Assembly (NCBI GenBank): GCA_030752605.1
Contig: JASMDX010000052.1
Location: 73,667-137,666 of the forward strand
From: GCA-2731375 sp002731375
Lineage (GTDB): Bacteria > Pseudomonadota > Alphaproteobacteria > GCA-2731375
Direction of reading: 5' to 3'
Length of the DNA stretch: 64,000 bases
In this document: piece by piece, positions 34,310 through 45,653 of the stretch
Position numbering within the stretch: position 1 is the stretch's first letter
Layout of the letters: the number at the start of each line of letters is the position of its first letter
Position numbers and translations under genes: made by a program
Notes under the pieces: model-generated
Databases searched by the model: none
Told to the model about the DNA's origin: nothing
Seen by the model: only the letters and a program-made list of their open reading frames with translations

Positions 34310-36109
34310 ATGTCGGACGGTGAGATCAAAGTAAAATTGCGCAGCCAGCGCTGGTTCAATGATCCGAATAATCAGGAAATGTCGGCGCTGTATCTGGAGC
34401 GTTATCTGAACTTTGGCCTGACGCCGGAGGAATTGCGTTCGGGCCGGCCCATCATCGGCATCGCACAGACCGGCAGCGATTTATCCCCCTGCAACCGCCA
34501 TCATATTGACTTAGCCAAGCGGGTGCGCGACGGCATTATTTCCGTCGGCGGCGTACCCATCGAATTCCCCGTGCATCCGATTCAGGAGACGGGCAAGCGG
34601 CCCACGGCGGCCCTGGACCGCAATCTGCAATACCTCTCCCTGGTCGAGGTCCTGCATGGCTATCCCATCGATGGGGTGGTTTTAACCACCGGTTGCGACA
34701 AGACTACGCCGGCCATGTTGATGGGGGCCGCGACGGTAAATATTCCCGCGATTGCCTTACCTGGCGGCCCGATGCTGAACGGCCATCATGAGGGTAAGCG
34801 GACGGGTTCCGGCACCGTCGTCTGGGATGCCCGTGTCAAGCTGGCGGCGGGCGAGATCGATATCGATAAATTTATTGAGCTGGTGGCCTCTTCGGCGCAA
34901 AGCGTCGGCCATTGCAATACCATGGGTACGGCAACCTCGATGAATTCCCTGGCCGAGGCCCTGGGCATGACCCTGACAGGCGGCGCGGCGATACCCGGAC
35001 CGTACAGGGAGCGTGGCCAGATGGCCTATCGCACTGGTCTGCGGATCGTCGATATGGTGCACGAAAACCTGCGGCCATCGGACGTGATGACCCGCGACGC
35101 TTTCCTAAATGCCATCGTGACCTCGTCGGCGATTGGCGGTTCCTCCAACTGCCCGATCCATTTGGCGGCCATTTCGCGTCATATGGGGGTGGAACTGTCC
35201 CTCGACGATTGGCAGACCCACGGCCATGACATCCCCCTGTTGGTCAACTTGCAGCCCGCTGGTGAGTATCTGGGCGAGGACTACTACCGCGCCGGCGGTG
35301 TGCCTAAGGTGATGCAAGAGTTGATGGATGCCGGCAAATTGAACAACAACGCCATGACCGTAACCGGCCAGACCATGAGTGAGAACCTTGAGGCCGACCG
35401 TGCCGCCGCACCCTACGTCAACCGTGACGTCATCCGGGCCTACAGCCAACCGATGATGGCCAAGGCTGGCTTCGTTGTGCTGTCGGGCAATCTGTTCGAC
35501 AGCGCGGTGATGAAGACCTCCGTCATCGATGACAAGTTCCGCGGTCGCTATCTTTCCAACCCGGGTGACGAAGATGCCTTCGAGGCCCGTGCCATCGTCT
35601 TTGAGGGACCGGAGGACTATCACGCCCGCATCAACGATCCGTCGCTGGAGATTACTGCGCAAAGCATCCTGGTGATCCGGGGCAACGGCCCAGTGGGTTA
35701 TCCAGGTTCGGCCGAGGTGGTCAATATGACGCCGCCCGACGCCCTGGCCGCCGAAGGTATCGAGGATCTGGCCTGCATGGGTGATGGCAGACAAAGCGGT
35801 ACCTCCGGTAGTCCGTCCATTCTAAATGCCTCGCCGGAAAGCGCGGTGGGCGGTGGCTTGGCGATTTTGGAGACCGGCGATCAGGTCCGTGTGGATTTAA
35901 AGAAACGTACGGTCAACGTGATGCTGTCGGCGGAAGAAATCGATAAACGCAAGGTGACATGGAAGGCAAACTTCCCCGGCTCGCAAACCCCATGGGAGGA
36001 AATTTACCGTTCCATGGTTGGGCAGTTGGAAACAGGTGCCTGTCTGGAACCGACGACCATGTTCGTCAATGTGATCGAGGAACGGGGTGAATCCCGGGAT
36101 TCTCACTAG
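34310..36109 (+). CDS. IlvD/Edd family dehydratase (sugar-acid dehydratase type)
   Basis: A 599-aa Fe-S dehydratase. Three cluster-ligand cysteines are visible: Cys61 (SDLSPCNRHH), Cys129 (TTGCDKTTPA) and Cys202 (VGHCNTMGTA). This set and the RSQRWFNDPNNQEM N-terminus match the pentonate/sugar-acid dehydratase branch (D-xylonate/L-arabinonate type) rather than biosynthetic IlvD, so I give no symbol. It converts an aldonate to a 2-keto-3-deoxy acid. The cyclase-family gene follows after 14 bp, and other sugar-acid genes lie downstream. Confidence 0.88.
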   Translation: MSDGEIKVKLRSQRWFNDPNNQEMSALYLERYLNFGLTPEELRSGRPIIGIAQTGSDLSPCNRHHIDLAKRVRDGIISVGGVPIEFPVHPIQETGKRPTAALDRNLQYLSLVEVLHGYPIDGVVLTTGCDKTTPAMLMGAATVNIPAIALPGGPMLNGHHEGKRTGSGTVVWDARVKLAAGEIDIDKFIELVASSAQSVGHCNTMGTATSMNSLAEALGMTLTGGAAIPGPYRERGQMAYRTGLRIVDMVHENLRPSDVMTRDAFLNAIVTSSAIGGSSNCPIHLAAISRHMGVELSLDDWQTHGHDIPLLVNLQPAGEYLGEDYYRAGGVPKVMQELMDAGKLNNNAMTVTGQTMSENLEADRAAAPYVNRDVIRAYSQPMMAKAGFVVLSGNLFDSAVMKTSVIDDKFRGRYLSNPGDEDAFEARAIVFEGPEDYHARINDPSLEITAQSILVIRGNGPVGYPGSAEVVNMTPPDALAAEGIEDLACMGDGRQSGTSGSPSILNASPESAVGGGLAILETGDQVRVDLKKRTVNVMLSAEEIDKRKVTWKANFPGSQTPWEEIYRSMVGQLETGACLEPTTMFVNVIEERGESRDSH

Positions 36110-36123
36110 CCGGAGGCATAAAA

Positions 36124-37026
36124 ATGGTTAGTTGCGCGCATGATCATAGCCGTTGGGGGGTGGACGACCAGCTTGGCGCTGCCAACCAGCTAACACCGGA
36201 AAGCACCCTGGCTGCGCTGGCCATGGCCAATTCTGGGCAAATCCTCGATTTGAGCTTCATCATCGAGAACGGTGCGCCGTACATGGGGCCAAACCAGACG
36301 CCCTATGTGATCCATTCGGGCGCAACGGCGCGCAATAGTATGAAGGTGCGGGCCGAACTGGGCGCCACCAACCAGGTTGGCGCCAATCTAGAGCGGGTCG
36401 GCATGACCATGCATGTGGGCACCCATATTGATGCTCTGGGCCATTTCAGTATTGGCGAGCATCTCTATGGCGGTCATAACATCGACGACAGTGTCGGTGA
36501 TTTTGGTCTCAAAGATCTGGGTATCGAGAATATTCCGCCCATGATCACCCGCGGTCTGTGTTTGAATGTCTCGGGCCTGGATGATGGCGCGCATCTTGCG
36601 GCAGGCCGGCCTGTAACGGCGGACGATCTAAAGCGGGTTTGCGAGGCTAGGAACGTCAGCCCACAAGCAGGCGACGTGGTGATGATAAACACCGGCTGGG
36701 GCCGCTTTTTCATGACCGATAACGAGACCTATCTGGAAGGGGAGCCGGGGATCGAAGAGGGCGCGGCGAAATGGCTGACCGAACTGGGCGTGGTCGCCAT
36801 CGGTGCTGATAACATGGCGCTGGAAGTCTTGCCGGGCACCAAGCATCCGGAAATCATGATGCCGGTGCACCAACATTGCCTGGCTGAGGCTGGCGTGCAT
36901 ATTATCGAGAACATGGCGCTGGCAGAACTGGCCGGGATGGGTGTGGATACTTTCTGCTTCGTCATCCTGCCCGTGAAGTTCAAGGGCGCCACCGGCTGTC
37001 CCGTGCGGCCCGTCGCGATCCTCTAA
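36124..37026 (+). CDS. cyclase-family metal-dependent hydrolase
   Basis: 300 aa. HVGTHIDALGH at 97-107 is the metal-binding HxGTHxDxxxH motif of the cyclase/kynurenine-formamidase family, with further ligands near the C-terminus. Members hydrolyse or lactonise cyclic amides and lactones. It is in an operon with the sugar-acid dehydratase, so a lactonase-type role is plausible. It overlaps the 3' end of the convergent GFA-family gene by 4 bp. Confidence 0.88.
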   Translation: MVSCAHDHSRWGVDDQLGAANQLTPESTLAALAMANSGQILDLSFIIENGAPYMGPNQTPYVIHSGATARNSMKVRAELGATNQVGANLERVGMTMHVGTHIDALGHFSIGEHLYGGHNIDDSVGDFGLKDLGIENIPPMITRGLCLNVSGLDDGAHLAAGRPVTADDLKRVCEARNVSPQAGDVVMINTGWGRFFMTDNETYLEGEPGIEEGAAKWLTELGVVAIGADNMALEVLPGTKHPEIMMPVHQHCLAEAGVHIIENMALAELAGMGVDTFCFVILPVKFKGATGCPVRPVAIL

Positions 37027-37445
37027 TTCCGGTCTGGATAGCCATGCTCCCAGTGGGAGCCGGGCAGGCAGGACAGGGTGTCGTCAAACTTTAGCCAGGG
37101 CAGCATGCCGTTAACCCGGATGTGATCGTCAGGCGGGATCTGGGCCGGGTCGTCCGGCGCGCCGGCGGCGATGTCCAGCTCATCACAATAGTCGTCCGAG
37201 GCGTAGCCCAGGGTGGTGCCGCATTGGCCACAAAAACTTTGCTTTATGGTCGCCGACGAGCGACAGATGGCGGACCCGTCTTGGGTATAGGCGAAGTCGT
37301 CTGTTGCTAAGGTGATCCAGGTAATGAACGGTGCGCCGATTGCCTCGCGGCAGATGGCGCAGTGGCCGTGGCTGAGCATCATGGGTTCGCCCGTGATATC
37401 GAACCGTATAGCTCTGCGCGGGCAGCCGTCCGTCATTTTGGCCAT
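37023..37445 (-). CDS. GFA/CENP-V domain protein with altered zinc motif
   Basis: 140 aa from the ATG at 37445, whose A is the last base of the sulfatase TGA. The GFA (glutathione-dependent formaldehyde-activating/CENP-V) fold is indicated by HGHCAICREAIGAPFITW and SFCGQCGTTLGYAS. The first motif, normally GxCxCGAVRY, reads DGCPRRAIRF: the second cysteine is lost. Zinc binding and activity may therefore be altered. Function unknown. Confidence 0.75.
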   Translation of the reverse strand: MAKMTDGCPRRAIRFDITGEPMMLSHGHCAICREAIGAPFITWITLATDDFAYTQDGSAICRSSATIKQSFCGQCGTTLGYASDDYCDELDIAAGAPDDPAQIPPDDHIRVNGMLPWLKFDDTLSCLPGSHWEHGYPDRN

Positions 37446-39019
37446 CACCAGACCCCAAAGAAAAAGCCGCGTTCCTTGGCCGTGCCCGTGCGCTGTTCGA
37501 CAACCCCATCCGGCATGACCCGATGGCGGCGGTTGCGCAACCAAAGGAACAGCTTTTCGTGCAGCTCCGCCTGCTGCTCCGCATGCGCCGGATCGTCGCC
37601 TAGATCGTTTTGTTCCATTGCATCTTCGGCCAGATGGAACAATTGTGGGCGGTGACCTTCATAGAAGATATATTTCCATTCCGCCGTGCGGACCATGTAG
37701 GCCCGGTTCCCCTCGGGTCCCTGGTCAAGGGCATGGCGCGCGGGGTGAAAGCTGTAATCCGTTTCTGAAAACACGGCATCGCGCCAGTCATCCACTTCAC
37801 CCGTGCCGCGCAACAGCGGCAACAGAGACCGCCCCTCCAGGCGGTGGCTGTGCAAATCGCCGCCCTGGCTGTCCAGAAAGGTGGGGATCATGTCGATTGC
37901 TTCGACCAGGCGATCATCGACGCTGCCGCGGCGGCTGTCGGCGCTTGCATCCGGGTCATAGATGATCATGGGGATACGGGCGACTTCCTCGTGCAACAGG
38001 TCTTTTTCCCCCAGGCCGTGATCGCCCAGATAGTCACCATGGTCCGAAGTCAAAACGATCATGGTGTCATCTAGGCGCCCACGCTCCTCCAGAAATGCCA
38101 TCAAACGGCCCAATTGATCGTCGCATTGGGTGATCAGGCCCATGTAGGTGGGTATCACGGTTTGGCGGACCTCTTCACGGCGGAAGTTTTCGCTGCCTTC
38201 GTGACCTTGGAAGGCACCTACCACGGGATGGGGGTTGTCTATTTCTTGCTGGCTCATATTGGCGGGAATGATCTGATTGGGGCCGTACATATCGTTATAG
38301 GGTGCGGGTGCTACATAGGGCCAATGGGGTTTGATCAGGGAAAAATGCAGACACCATGGCTCGTCGCCGGCCCGATCGATGAATTCTATGGCCCGGTCGG
38401 TCATGTATGGCGTTTCGGAATCCTCCTCAGCCACCCGTGCCGGCAGGCGGGCGTAACGCATATGCCAACCGCTAAGGATCTTACCATCGGGACCCTCCGC
38501 CGAGTTCGCATAATCATGCCAGGGGTTGTCGCTGTCGTAACCCTTGGCGCGGAGATAATTGTTGTAAGCCAGCATGGGATCCACGTACTGATCGGCGTGC
38601 AGGCCATCATCGCGTTCAAATTCCTCGAAGCCGCTCTGGCTGATCCAGGCCCCTAGCTCGGACACCGGATTGATCCGCAAACGCTTCATGCCGGACTGAT
38701 CAGGCACCATGTGGGTTTTGCCCACCAAAACCGTGCGCATACCCACCTCGCGCAGATAATCGCCTATGTTCCATTGATCCAGCGAATATGGCACGTTGTT
38801 GTAGCCGGCCCCATGGCTGGACATATAGCGCCCGGTATAGAACGAGACCCGCGATGGCCCACAGACCGGCGCCTGGCAATAGGCCTGGCTGAAGCGCACG
38901 CCGCGTGCCGCCAGGGCATCCATGTGCGGGGTTTGAATGGTCGGGTGACCCTCACAGCCCAGATAGTCGGCCCGCAACTGGTCGTACATTATGAACAAGA
39001 TATTCTTGACTTTTCCCAT
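37445..39019 (-). CDS. sulfatase
   Basis: A 524-aa alkaline-phosphatase-superfamily sulfatase. Cys53 in CGPSR is the position converted to formylglycine by a maturase; metal ligands are in MYDQLRADYLG and LTSDHGDYLGDHG. No signal peptide is seen, so it may act on an internalised sulfate ester. It lies between the DUF1028 and GFA genes on the minus strand in a three-gene operon, divergent from otnK, and could desulfate the sugar acid those genes degrade. Confidence 0.92.
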   Translation of the reverse strand: MGKVKNILFIMYDQLRADYLGCEGHPTIQTPHMDALAARGVRFSQAYCQAPVCGPSRVSFYTGRYMSSHGAGYNNVPYSLDQWNIGDYLREVGMRTVLVGKTHMVPDQSGMKRLRINPVSELGAWISQSGFEEFERDDGLHADQYVDPMLAYNNYLRAKGYDSDNPWHDYANSAEGPDGKILSGWHMRYARLPARVAEEDSETPYMTDRAIEFIDRAGDEPWCLHFSLIKPHWPYVAPAPYNDMYGPNQIIPANMSQQEIDNPHPVVGAFQGHEGSENFRREEVRQTVIPTYMGLITQCDDQLGRLMAFLEERGRLDDTMIVLTSDHGDYLGDHGLGEKDLLHEEVARIPMIIYDPDASADSRRGSVDDRLVEAIDMIPTFLDSQGGDLHSHRLEGRSLLPLLRGTGEVDDWRDAVFSETDYSFHPARHALDQGPEGNRAYMVRTAEWKYIFYEGHRPQLFHLAEDAMEQNDLGDDPAHAEQQAELHEKLFLWLRNRRHRVMPDGVVEQRTGTAKERGFFFGVW

Positions 39020-39025
39020 GTTCTC

Positions 39026-39730
39026 TCACTGTTGTTCTGCTTTTGCCCGTACCGCCGCCATTTGTTCGCGGTCGGTGACCCCCGCGGGATTGCCGCGGGT
39101 TGGAATGAAATCTTTGTAGGCGGCGTAGGCGCCCTGGCCGACGCGGAAAACGCGCGCCAGTTCCGCCGGGGCGTCCGGGTGATCATCGACCCGGATATCC
39201 CAGTCCGGATAGTCCTCGGTCGTGTAAATTTTTAGGGCTGCAGCCTGCTTGCCCCGCTTGTCGCCGCCCGCCGCATCGCCCGCCAGCAGGCTGGTCAGTA
39301 GGCGCTCAGCGAAGGGCAGGGCGCTCTTGTCGTGGTATTCGTTCAGGCAGGCCTGTAAAACCCCGCGGCCCACCAGCATATTGCCGGCGACGGAGAGATA
39401 CTTACCGCCCAGGTCGTCGCACCATCCGATGCAGTCACCGCCCGTGTGCGCCGCGCGGTTGCCGTGACGGTCAAGAACATGGACCTGCCGTACCGCGCCG
39501 CCATCGTCACCACCCCAGGCATTGTCCAGGGCGGACTGCACTGATTCTCCTTCCTGCAATCGATCCAGGATAGCGGACCCCAGGGTTGGATTGGCCATGG
39601 CCTGGCTGGCTACGGCGCCGACACCGCTTCTGATCCAGGGCACGATGGCGCCCACGGCAAAAAACCGTGAGGCAACAGCGATGCCCAATGAGCCGCTGTC
39701 TCTATCCCGGGCAATTATCGACCAGGTCAT
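39026..39730 (-). CDS. DUF1028 family Ntn-hydrolase-like protein
   Basis: About 234 aa from the ATG at 39730, preceded by GGAGGGGAAG; the frame extends upstream. The sequence TWSIIARDRDSGSLGIAVAS, GVGAVASQAMANPTLG and GGDCIGWCDDLGGKYLSVAGN is diagnostic of DUF1028, whose fold resembles Ntn hydrolases with Thr/Ser at the mature N-terminus. The activity is not firmly known. It is 6 bp upstream of the sulfatase gene in the same operon. Confidence 0.9.
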   Translation of the reverse strand: MTWSIIARDRDSGSLGIAVASRFFAVGAIVPWIRSGVGAVASQAMANPTLGSAILDRLQEGESVQSALDNAWGGDDGGAVRQVHVLDRHGNRAAHTGGDCIGWCDDLGGKYLSVAGNMLVGRGVLQACLNEYHDKSALPFAERLLTSLLAGDAAGGDKRGKQAAALKIYTTEDYPDWDIRVDDHPDAPAELARVFRVGQGAYAAYKDFIPTRGNPAGVTDREQMAAVRAKAEQQ

Positions 39731-39809
39731 GTAAACTTCCCCTCCAACCCACTGTTGGCGTGCTACTGTCATGCAAAATGAGGCTAGCGTCCAGATTGGG
39801 AATTCAAGA

Positions 39810-41093
39810 ATGTCGATTTTGCTTGGCTGCATCGCCGATGATTTTACCGGCGCCACGGATTTAGCCAACACTCTGGTCCGTCAAGGCATGCGCACGGTGC
39901 AGTTTTTTGGCCCGCCGGGACCGGATGTTGATGTGCCGGAGGCGGAAGCGGTTGTCATCGCGCTGAAGTCACGCACCAACCCCGCGGGCGAGGCCATACA
40001 GCAGTCCTTGGAGGCATTGCAATGGCTGCAAGGGGCGGGGGCGGAGCAGTTTTTCTTCAAGTATTGTTCGACCTTTGACTCGACGCCGGAAGGCAATATC
40101 GGTCCCGTGGCCGAGGCCTTGCTGGTTGCTCTGGATCAGGATTTCACCATTGCCTGCCCTGCCTTTCCGGAGAACGGGCGGACGATTTGCAACGGCTATC
40201 TGTTCGTGGGCGCGCAATTGCTTTCGGAATCGGGGATGCAGAACCACCCTTTAACGCCGATGACGGACTCTTCCCTGGTCCGCGTTTTGGCGGCCCAATG
40301 CCGGCACCCGGTCGGCTTGGTGGATCACCGTACGGTGGCTGCCGGCGCGGCGCAAATCCAGGCGGCTTTTGCCAAGCTGCACAGCGAGGGCAAGCAGTAT
40401 GCGATCGTTGATGCCTTGAATGATGCAGACCTGTTGAGAATTGGTGCGGCCTGTTACGGCCTGAAACTGATCACCGGCGGTTCCGGCGTCGCGCTTGGCT
40501 TGCCAGAGAATTTCCGCCGCGCGGGCAAACTATCCACGGATACTGCGGCTGATAGTTTGCCTAGCGTGCCGGGGCTGGGCGTGGTGCTGTCCGGATCCTG
40601 TTCTGAAGTGACTTTGGCGCAGGTGGCTGCCATGCAAGGGAGCCGGCCTTCATTTAGGATCGACCCATTGAAGTTGGCCGCTGGTGAGGATCAGGTAGCC
40701 GAGGCTCTAACCTGGGCCAAGGCACGGCTAGCCGATGGTCCGCCGCTTATCTATGCCTCTGCCGCGCCCAATGATGTGCGTATGGCCCAAGACAAACTGG
40801 GCCGGGCCGGGGCTGGTGATTTGATCGAGGCGGCGATGGCTAAAATCGCCATGAGCCTGGTGCTGGCAGGTGTCCGGCGCCTGGTGGTGGCGGGGGGCGA
40901 GACTTCCGGCGCCGTGATTCAGGCCTTGGGCGTCGACGGTATCCGTATCGGGTCGCAGATTGATCCTGGCGTGCCCTGGACAACTACTTTGAGGACGACG
41001 GCTTTGGGACAGCCGGAGTTGGCACTGGCGTTAAAGTCGGGCAATTTCGGCGTCGAAGATTTCTTCCTCAAGGCCCTGGATTGTGCTCCATGA
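39810..41093 (+). CDS. otnK: four-carbon acid sugar kinase family (OtnK/DUF1537)
   Basis: About 427 aa from the ATG at 39810 (MSILLGCIADDFTGATDLAN); the frame opens at 39771. ADDFTGATD is the signature of the N-terminal kinase domain, and the C-terminal nucleotide-binding half has VVAGGETSGAVIQALGV. OtnK phosphorylates 3-oxo-tetronate at O4, and OtnC then decarboxylates the product to DHAP. The downstream otnC-like gene overlaps by ATGA, confirming the pathway assignment. Confidence 0.92.
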   Translation: MSILLGCIADDFTGATDLANTLVRQGMRTVQFFGPPGPDVDVPEAEAVVIALKSRTNPAGEAIQQSLEALQWLQGAGAEQFFFKYCSTFDSTPEGNIGPVAEALLVALDQDFTIACPAFPENGRTICNGYLFVGAQLLSESGMQNHPLTPMTDSSLVRVLAAQCRHPVGLVDHRTVAAGAAQIQAAFAKLHSEGKQYAIVDALNDADLLRIGAACYGLKLITGGSGVALGLPENFRRAGKLSTDTAADSLPSVPGLGVVLSGSCSEVTLAQVAAMQGSRPSFRIDPLKLAAGEDQVAEALTWAKARLADGPPLIYASAAPNDVRMAQDKLGRAGAGDLIEAAMAKIAMSLVLAGVRRLVVAGGETSGAVIQALGVDGIRIGSQIDPGVPWTTTLRTTALGQPELALALKSGNFGVEDFFLKALDCAP

Positions 41094-41727
41094 ATGAAGC
41101 GCTATTGCGACAGCAGATGTGCGAGGTGGGCACCTCGATCCATGGCCGTGGCCTGACCTATGGCGCTACGGGTAATATCTCCGTTCGCCTGGATGATGGC
41201 TGGTTGCTTACGCCGACTGGTCGAATCTTGGCAATCTCGATCCGGACCGCCTCTCGCGTCTTGATGAGGACGGCAATCATATGGCCAGCGATAAACCGAC
41301 CAAGGAAAGCTTTCTGCATCTGGCAGTCTATGACCAGCGTCCGGGCAGTGGCGCGGTGGTGCATCTGCATGCCACCTACTCCGTGGCCGTCTCGGTCTTG
41401 GCCGATTTGGACCCTGCCGATTTGTTGCCGCCGATCACGGCCTATTATGTCATGCGTGTGGGGAAGCTGCCTTTGGTCCCGTTCTATGCGCCAGGTGATA
41501 TGAAGTTGGCGGAGGCGGTGCGCGGGACGGCGAGCGCGCATCATGCCATGCTGCTGGCCAATCATGGTCCTGTCGTGGCAGGCAGCGATCTTTCGGCGGC
41601 GTTGGATGCGGCGGAGGAACTGGAAGAAACGGCACGTCTTTTCATGCTTTTACAGGGACAGCGAACACGCTACCTTACCGACGGTCAAGTTGCCGGAGTG
41701 CGTGCGGCGTTTCCGAACGATGTTTAA
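41090..41727 (+). pseudogene. otnC: class II aldolase, OtnC-like, with frameshift
   Basis: From the ATG at 41090 the frame reads MNEALLRQQMCEVGTSIHGR and TYGATGNISVRL up to TPTG, then goes out of frame. The expected continuation is in the next frame from about 41221 (SNLGNLDPDRLSRLDEDGNH) through VVHLHATYSVAV (zinc ligands) and LANHGPVVAG to 41727. One base is missing near 41219-41221. The downstream frame is well conserved, so this is either a recent mutation or a sequencing error; the restored length (~212 aa) is normal for OtnC (3-oxo-tetronate 4-phosphate decarboxylase). Confidence 0.82.
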
Positions 41728-41741
41728 AATGGGGGAAAATC

Positions 41742-42299
41742 ATGGGTTATTCACTGGAACGATTCTGTCAGGAAACACGTGAGGTGTTGACCGCCAACCC
41801 AGGCCGCGAGGGCCGGGACATGGCGCGGGGCAATTTGGAGAAATTGCTCGTTGATCAGGAGTTTTTGGCCGCGACCCTGGGCCATGATCAGGAGCCGGGC
41901 GTGCGGACAATCTACGAAGACCCTGATCTTGAATTTTGCGTGCTGGCCTATATTGCGGCCGCCGATCGCACATCACCGCCACACGATCACGGCGTTTCAT
42001 GGGCGATCTATGGTCAGGCCGGCAAACACACGGATATGAAAGTCTACAACCGGGTCGATGGCGCCAGTGGCGCCGGCGAAGCGAAGTTGGAAGTGACCCA
42101 GGAATTCCGCCTGATGCCGGGCCAGGCCGGCCTGTTCGACGTGGGCGAGATCCACGCCATTGATCATCCCAAGGGGGCAAGCTTCGTGCGTGTTACCGGC
42201 ACGGATTTAAACCACATGGAACGCCTGCGTTTCGACGAGGAAAAAGGCACGGCGGAGGTCATTGAAGATCAAGGTGTGCCCCACCCGGACAGGGCTTAG
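41742..42299 (+). CDS. cupin (cysteine-dioxygenase-like)
   Basis: A 185-aa double-stranded beta-helix protein. PPHDHGVSWAIYG and the later GEIHAIDHP give a three-His metal site like that of cysteine or 3-mercaptopropionate dioxygenases and related predicted metal enzymes. It lacks a clear substrate signature. It starts 14 bp after the otnC-like frame and probably belongs to the same operon, where it might act in uptake, isomerisation or oxidation of the sugar acid. It converges on the molybdopterin oxidoreductase gene. Confidence 0.85.
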   Translation: MGYSLERFCQETREVLTANPGREGRDMARGNLEKLLVDQEFLAATLGHDQEPGVRTIYEDPDLEFCVLAYIAAADRTSPPHDHGVSWAIYGQAGKHTDMKVYNRVDGASGAGEAKLEVTQEFRLMPGQAGLFDVGEIHAIDHPKGASFVRVTGTDLNHMERLRFDEEKGTAEVIEDQGVPHPDRA

Positions 42300-42315
42300 T
42301 CTTTAGGCTTGGTTC

Positions 42316-44616
<2,301 letters not shown>

Positions 44617-44619
44617 GAT

Positions 44620-45507
44620 TTATGCCTCCAGATCGCTCTTCAGATCCTGATACATCTGCAGGGCATTGGCCGTGCTTTCGTTGCGGTGAACCACGGCGCC
44701 CACGGCCTGGATCATGGCGACGGGACTGTCGGATTGGAAAATATTTCGGCCCATGTCGACGCCGGCGGCGCCTTGATCCACGGCCCGATAGGCCATGTCC
44801 AGGGCCTCACTCTCGGGTAATTTCTTGCCGCCCGCGATGACAATGGGCACGGGACAACCCGCCACCACTTTTTCGAAGCCGTCTTCAATGAAATAGCTTT
44901 TCACATAGTGGGCGCCGATTTCGGCGGCGATGCGGGTGGCCAGGCCGAAATAGCGGGCATCGCGAACCATGTCGGCGCCGACACCGGTCACGGCCAGGGT
45001 GGGAATGCCATAACGTGCACCGTTGTCGATCAATTTCACTACATTGGCGATGGATTTATGTTCGTATTCCGCCCCGATATAGACCTGTGCCGTGATGGCG
45101 GCGGCGTTCAAGCGGATGGCGTCTTCGATATCCACCGCGACCAGTTCGTTGGACAACTCGCTCAGGATGCTTTGTCCCGCGGACGAGCGTAGCACCACCG
45201 GCTTGTCGGCGGTGGGCGAGATACAGCTGCGCAGGGCGCCGCGCGTGCACATCAGAACGTCAGCATGAGGGATCAATGGTGGGATGGCTAGATCCATGCG
45301 TTCGATGCCCGTGGTCGGACCTTGAAAATAACCGTGGTCAAAGGCCAGCATGACGGTGCGGCCCGAGATGGGATTGAAGATTCGCGAAAGGCGGTTTTGC
45401 ATGCCCCAATCCAGGGCGTTGGAGCCTTTCAGGAAGAACGGCTCGTTCCGGGCCGGTGTGTCCAGGCCAAAATCCTTGCCTTCCTTGATGTCGTCAAGAT
45501 CTGCCAT
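44620..45507 (-). CDS. lsrF: LsrF-like 3-hydroxy-5-phosphonooxypentane-2,4-dione thiolase
   Basis: 295 aa from the ATG at 45507, with AAGGAAAATC upstream. It is very like enterobacterial LsrF: MADLDDIKEGKDFG, ALDWGMQNRLSRIFNP, VMLAFDHGYFQGPTTG, VLMCTRGALRS and IVIAGGKKLPESEALDMAYR. LsrF transfers an acetyl unit from the autoinducer-2-derived diketone phosphate to CoA. No lsrACDB, lsrK or lsrG is in the window, so here it is an orphan next to a molybdopterin oxidoreductase and may serve a different C5-dione or DHAP-type aldol. Confidence 0.9.
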   Translation of the reverse strand: MADLDDIKEGKDFGLDTPARNEPFFLKGSNALDWGMQNRLSRIFNPISGRTVMLAFDHGYFQGPTTGIERMDLAIPPLIPHADVLMCTRGALRSCISPTADKPVVLRSSAGQSILSELSNELVAVDIEDAIRLNAAAITAQVYIGAEYEHKSIANVVKLIDNGARYGIPTLAVTGVGADMVRDARYFGLATRIAAEIGAHYVKSYFIEDGFEKVVAGCPVPIVIAGGKKLPESEALDMAYRAVDQGAAGVDMGRNIFQSDSPVAMIQAVGAVVHRNESTANALQMYQDLKSDLEA

Positions 45508-45582
45508 GTGCAGATTTTCCTTCTGTTGGTATTTTCTTGATTGTAGTGCGGCGGCGAGCAAAGCGTGCAATAAATCTTGTGC

Positions 45583-45605
45583 AAAAAGCTCCGCGCGGAA
45601 CTTTT
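45583..45605 (-). terminator. terminator of the suf operon
   Basis: Read on the minus strand, AAAAGTTCCGC and GCGGAGCTTTTT form a palindromic stem (one G-U pair), ending in five Us. It lies 49 bp downstream of the sufA-like stop. Confidence 0.7.
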
Positions 45606-45653
45606 CCGGCGGAATTTGCGCTTTGCTCTGTCTTGGACCTTAAAGTGTCTGCT

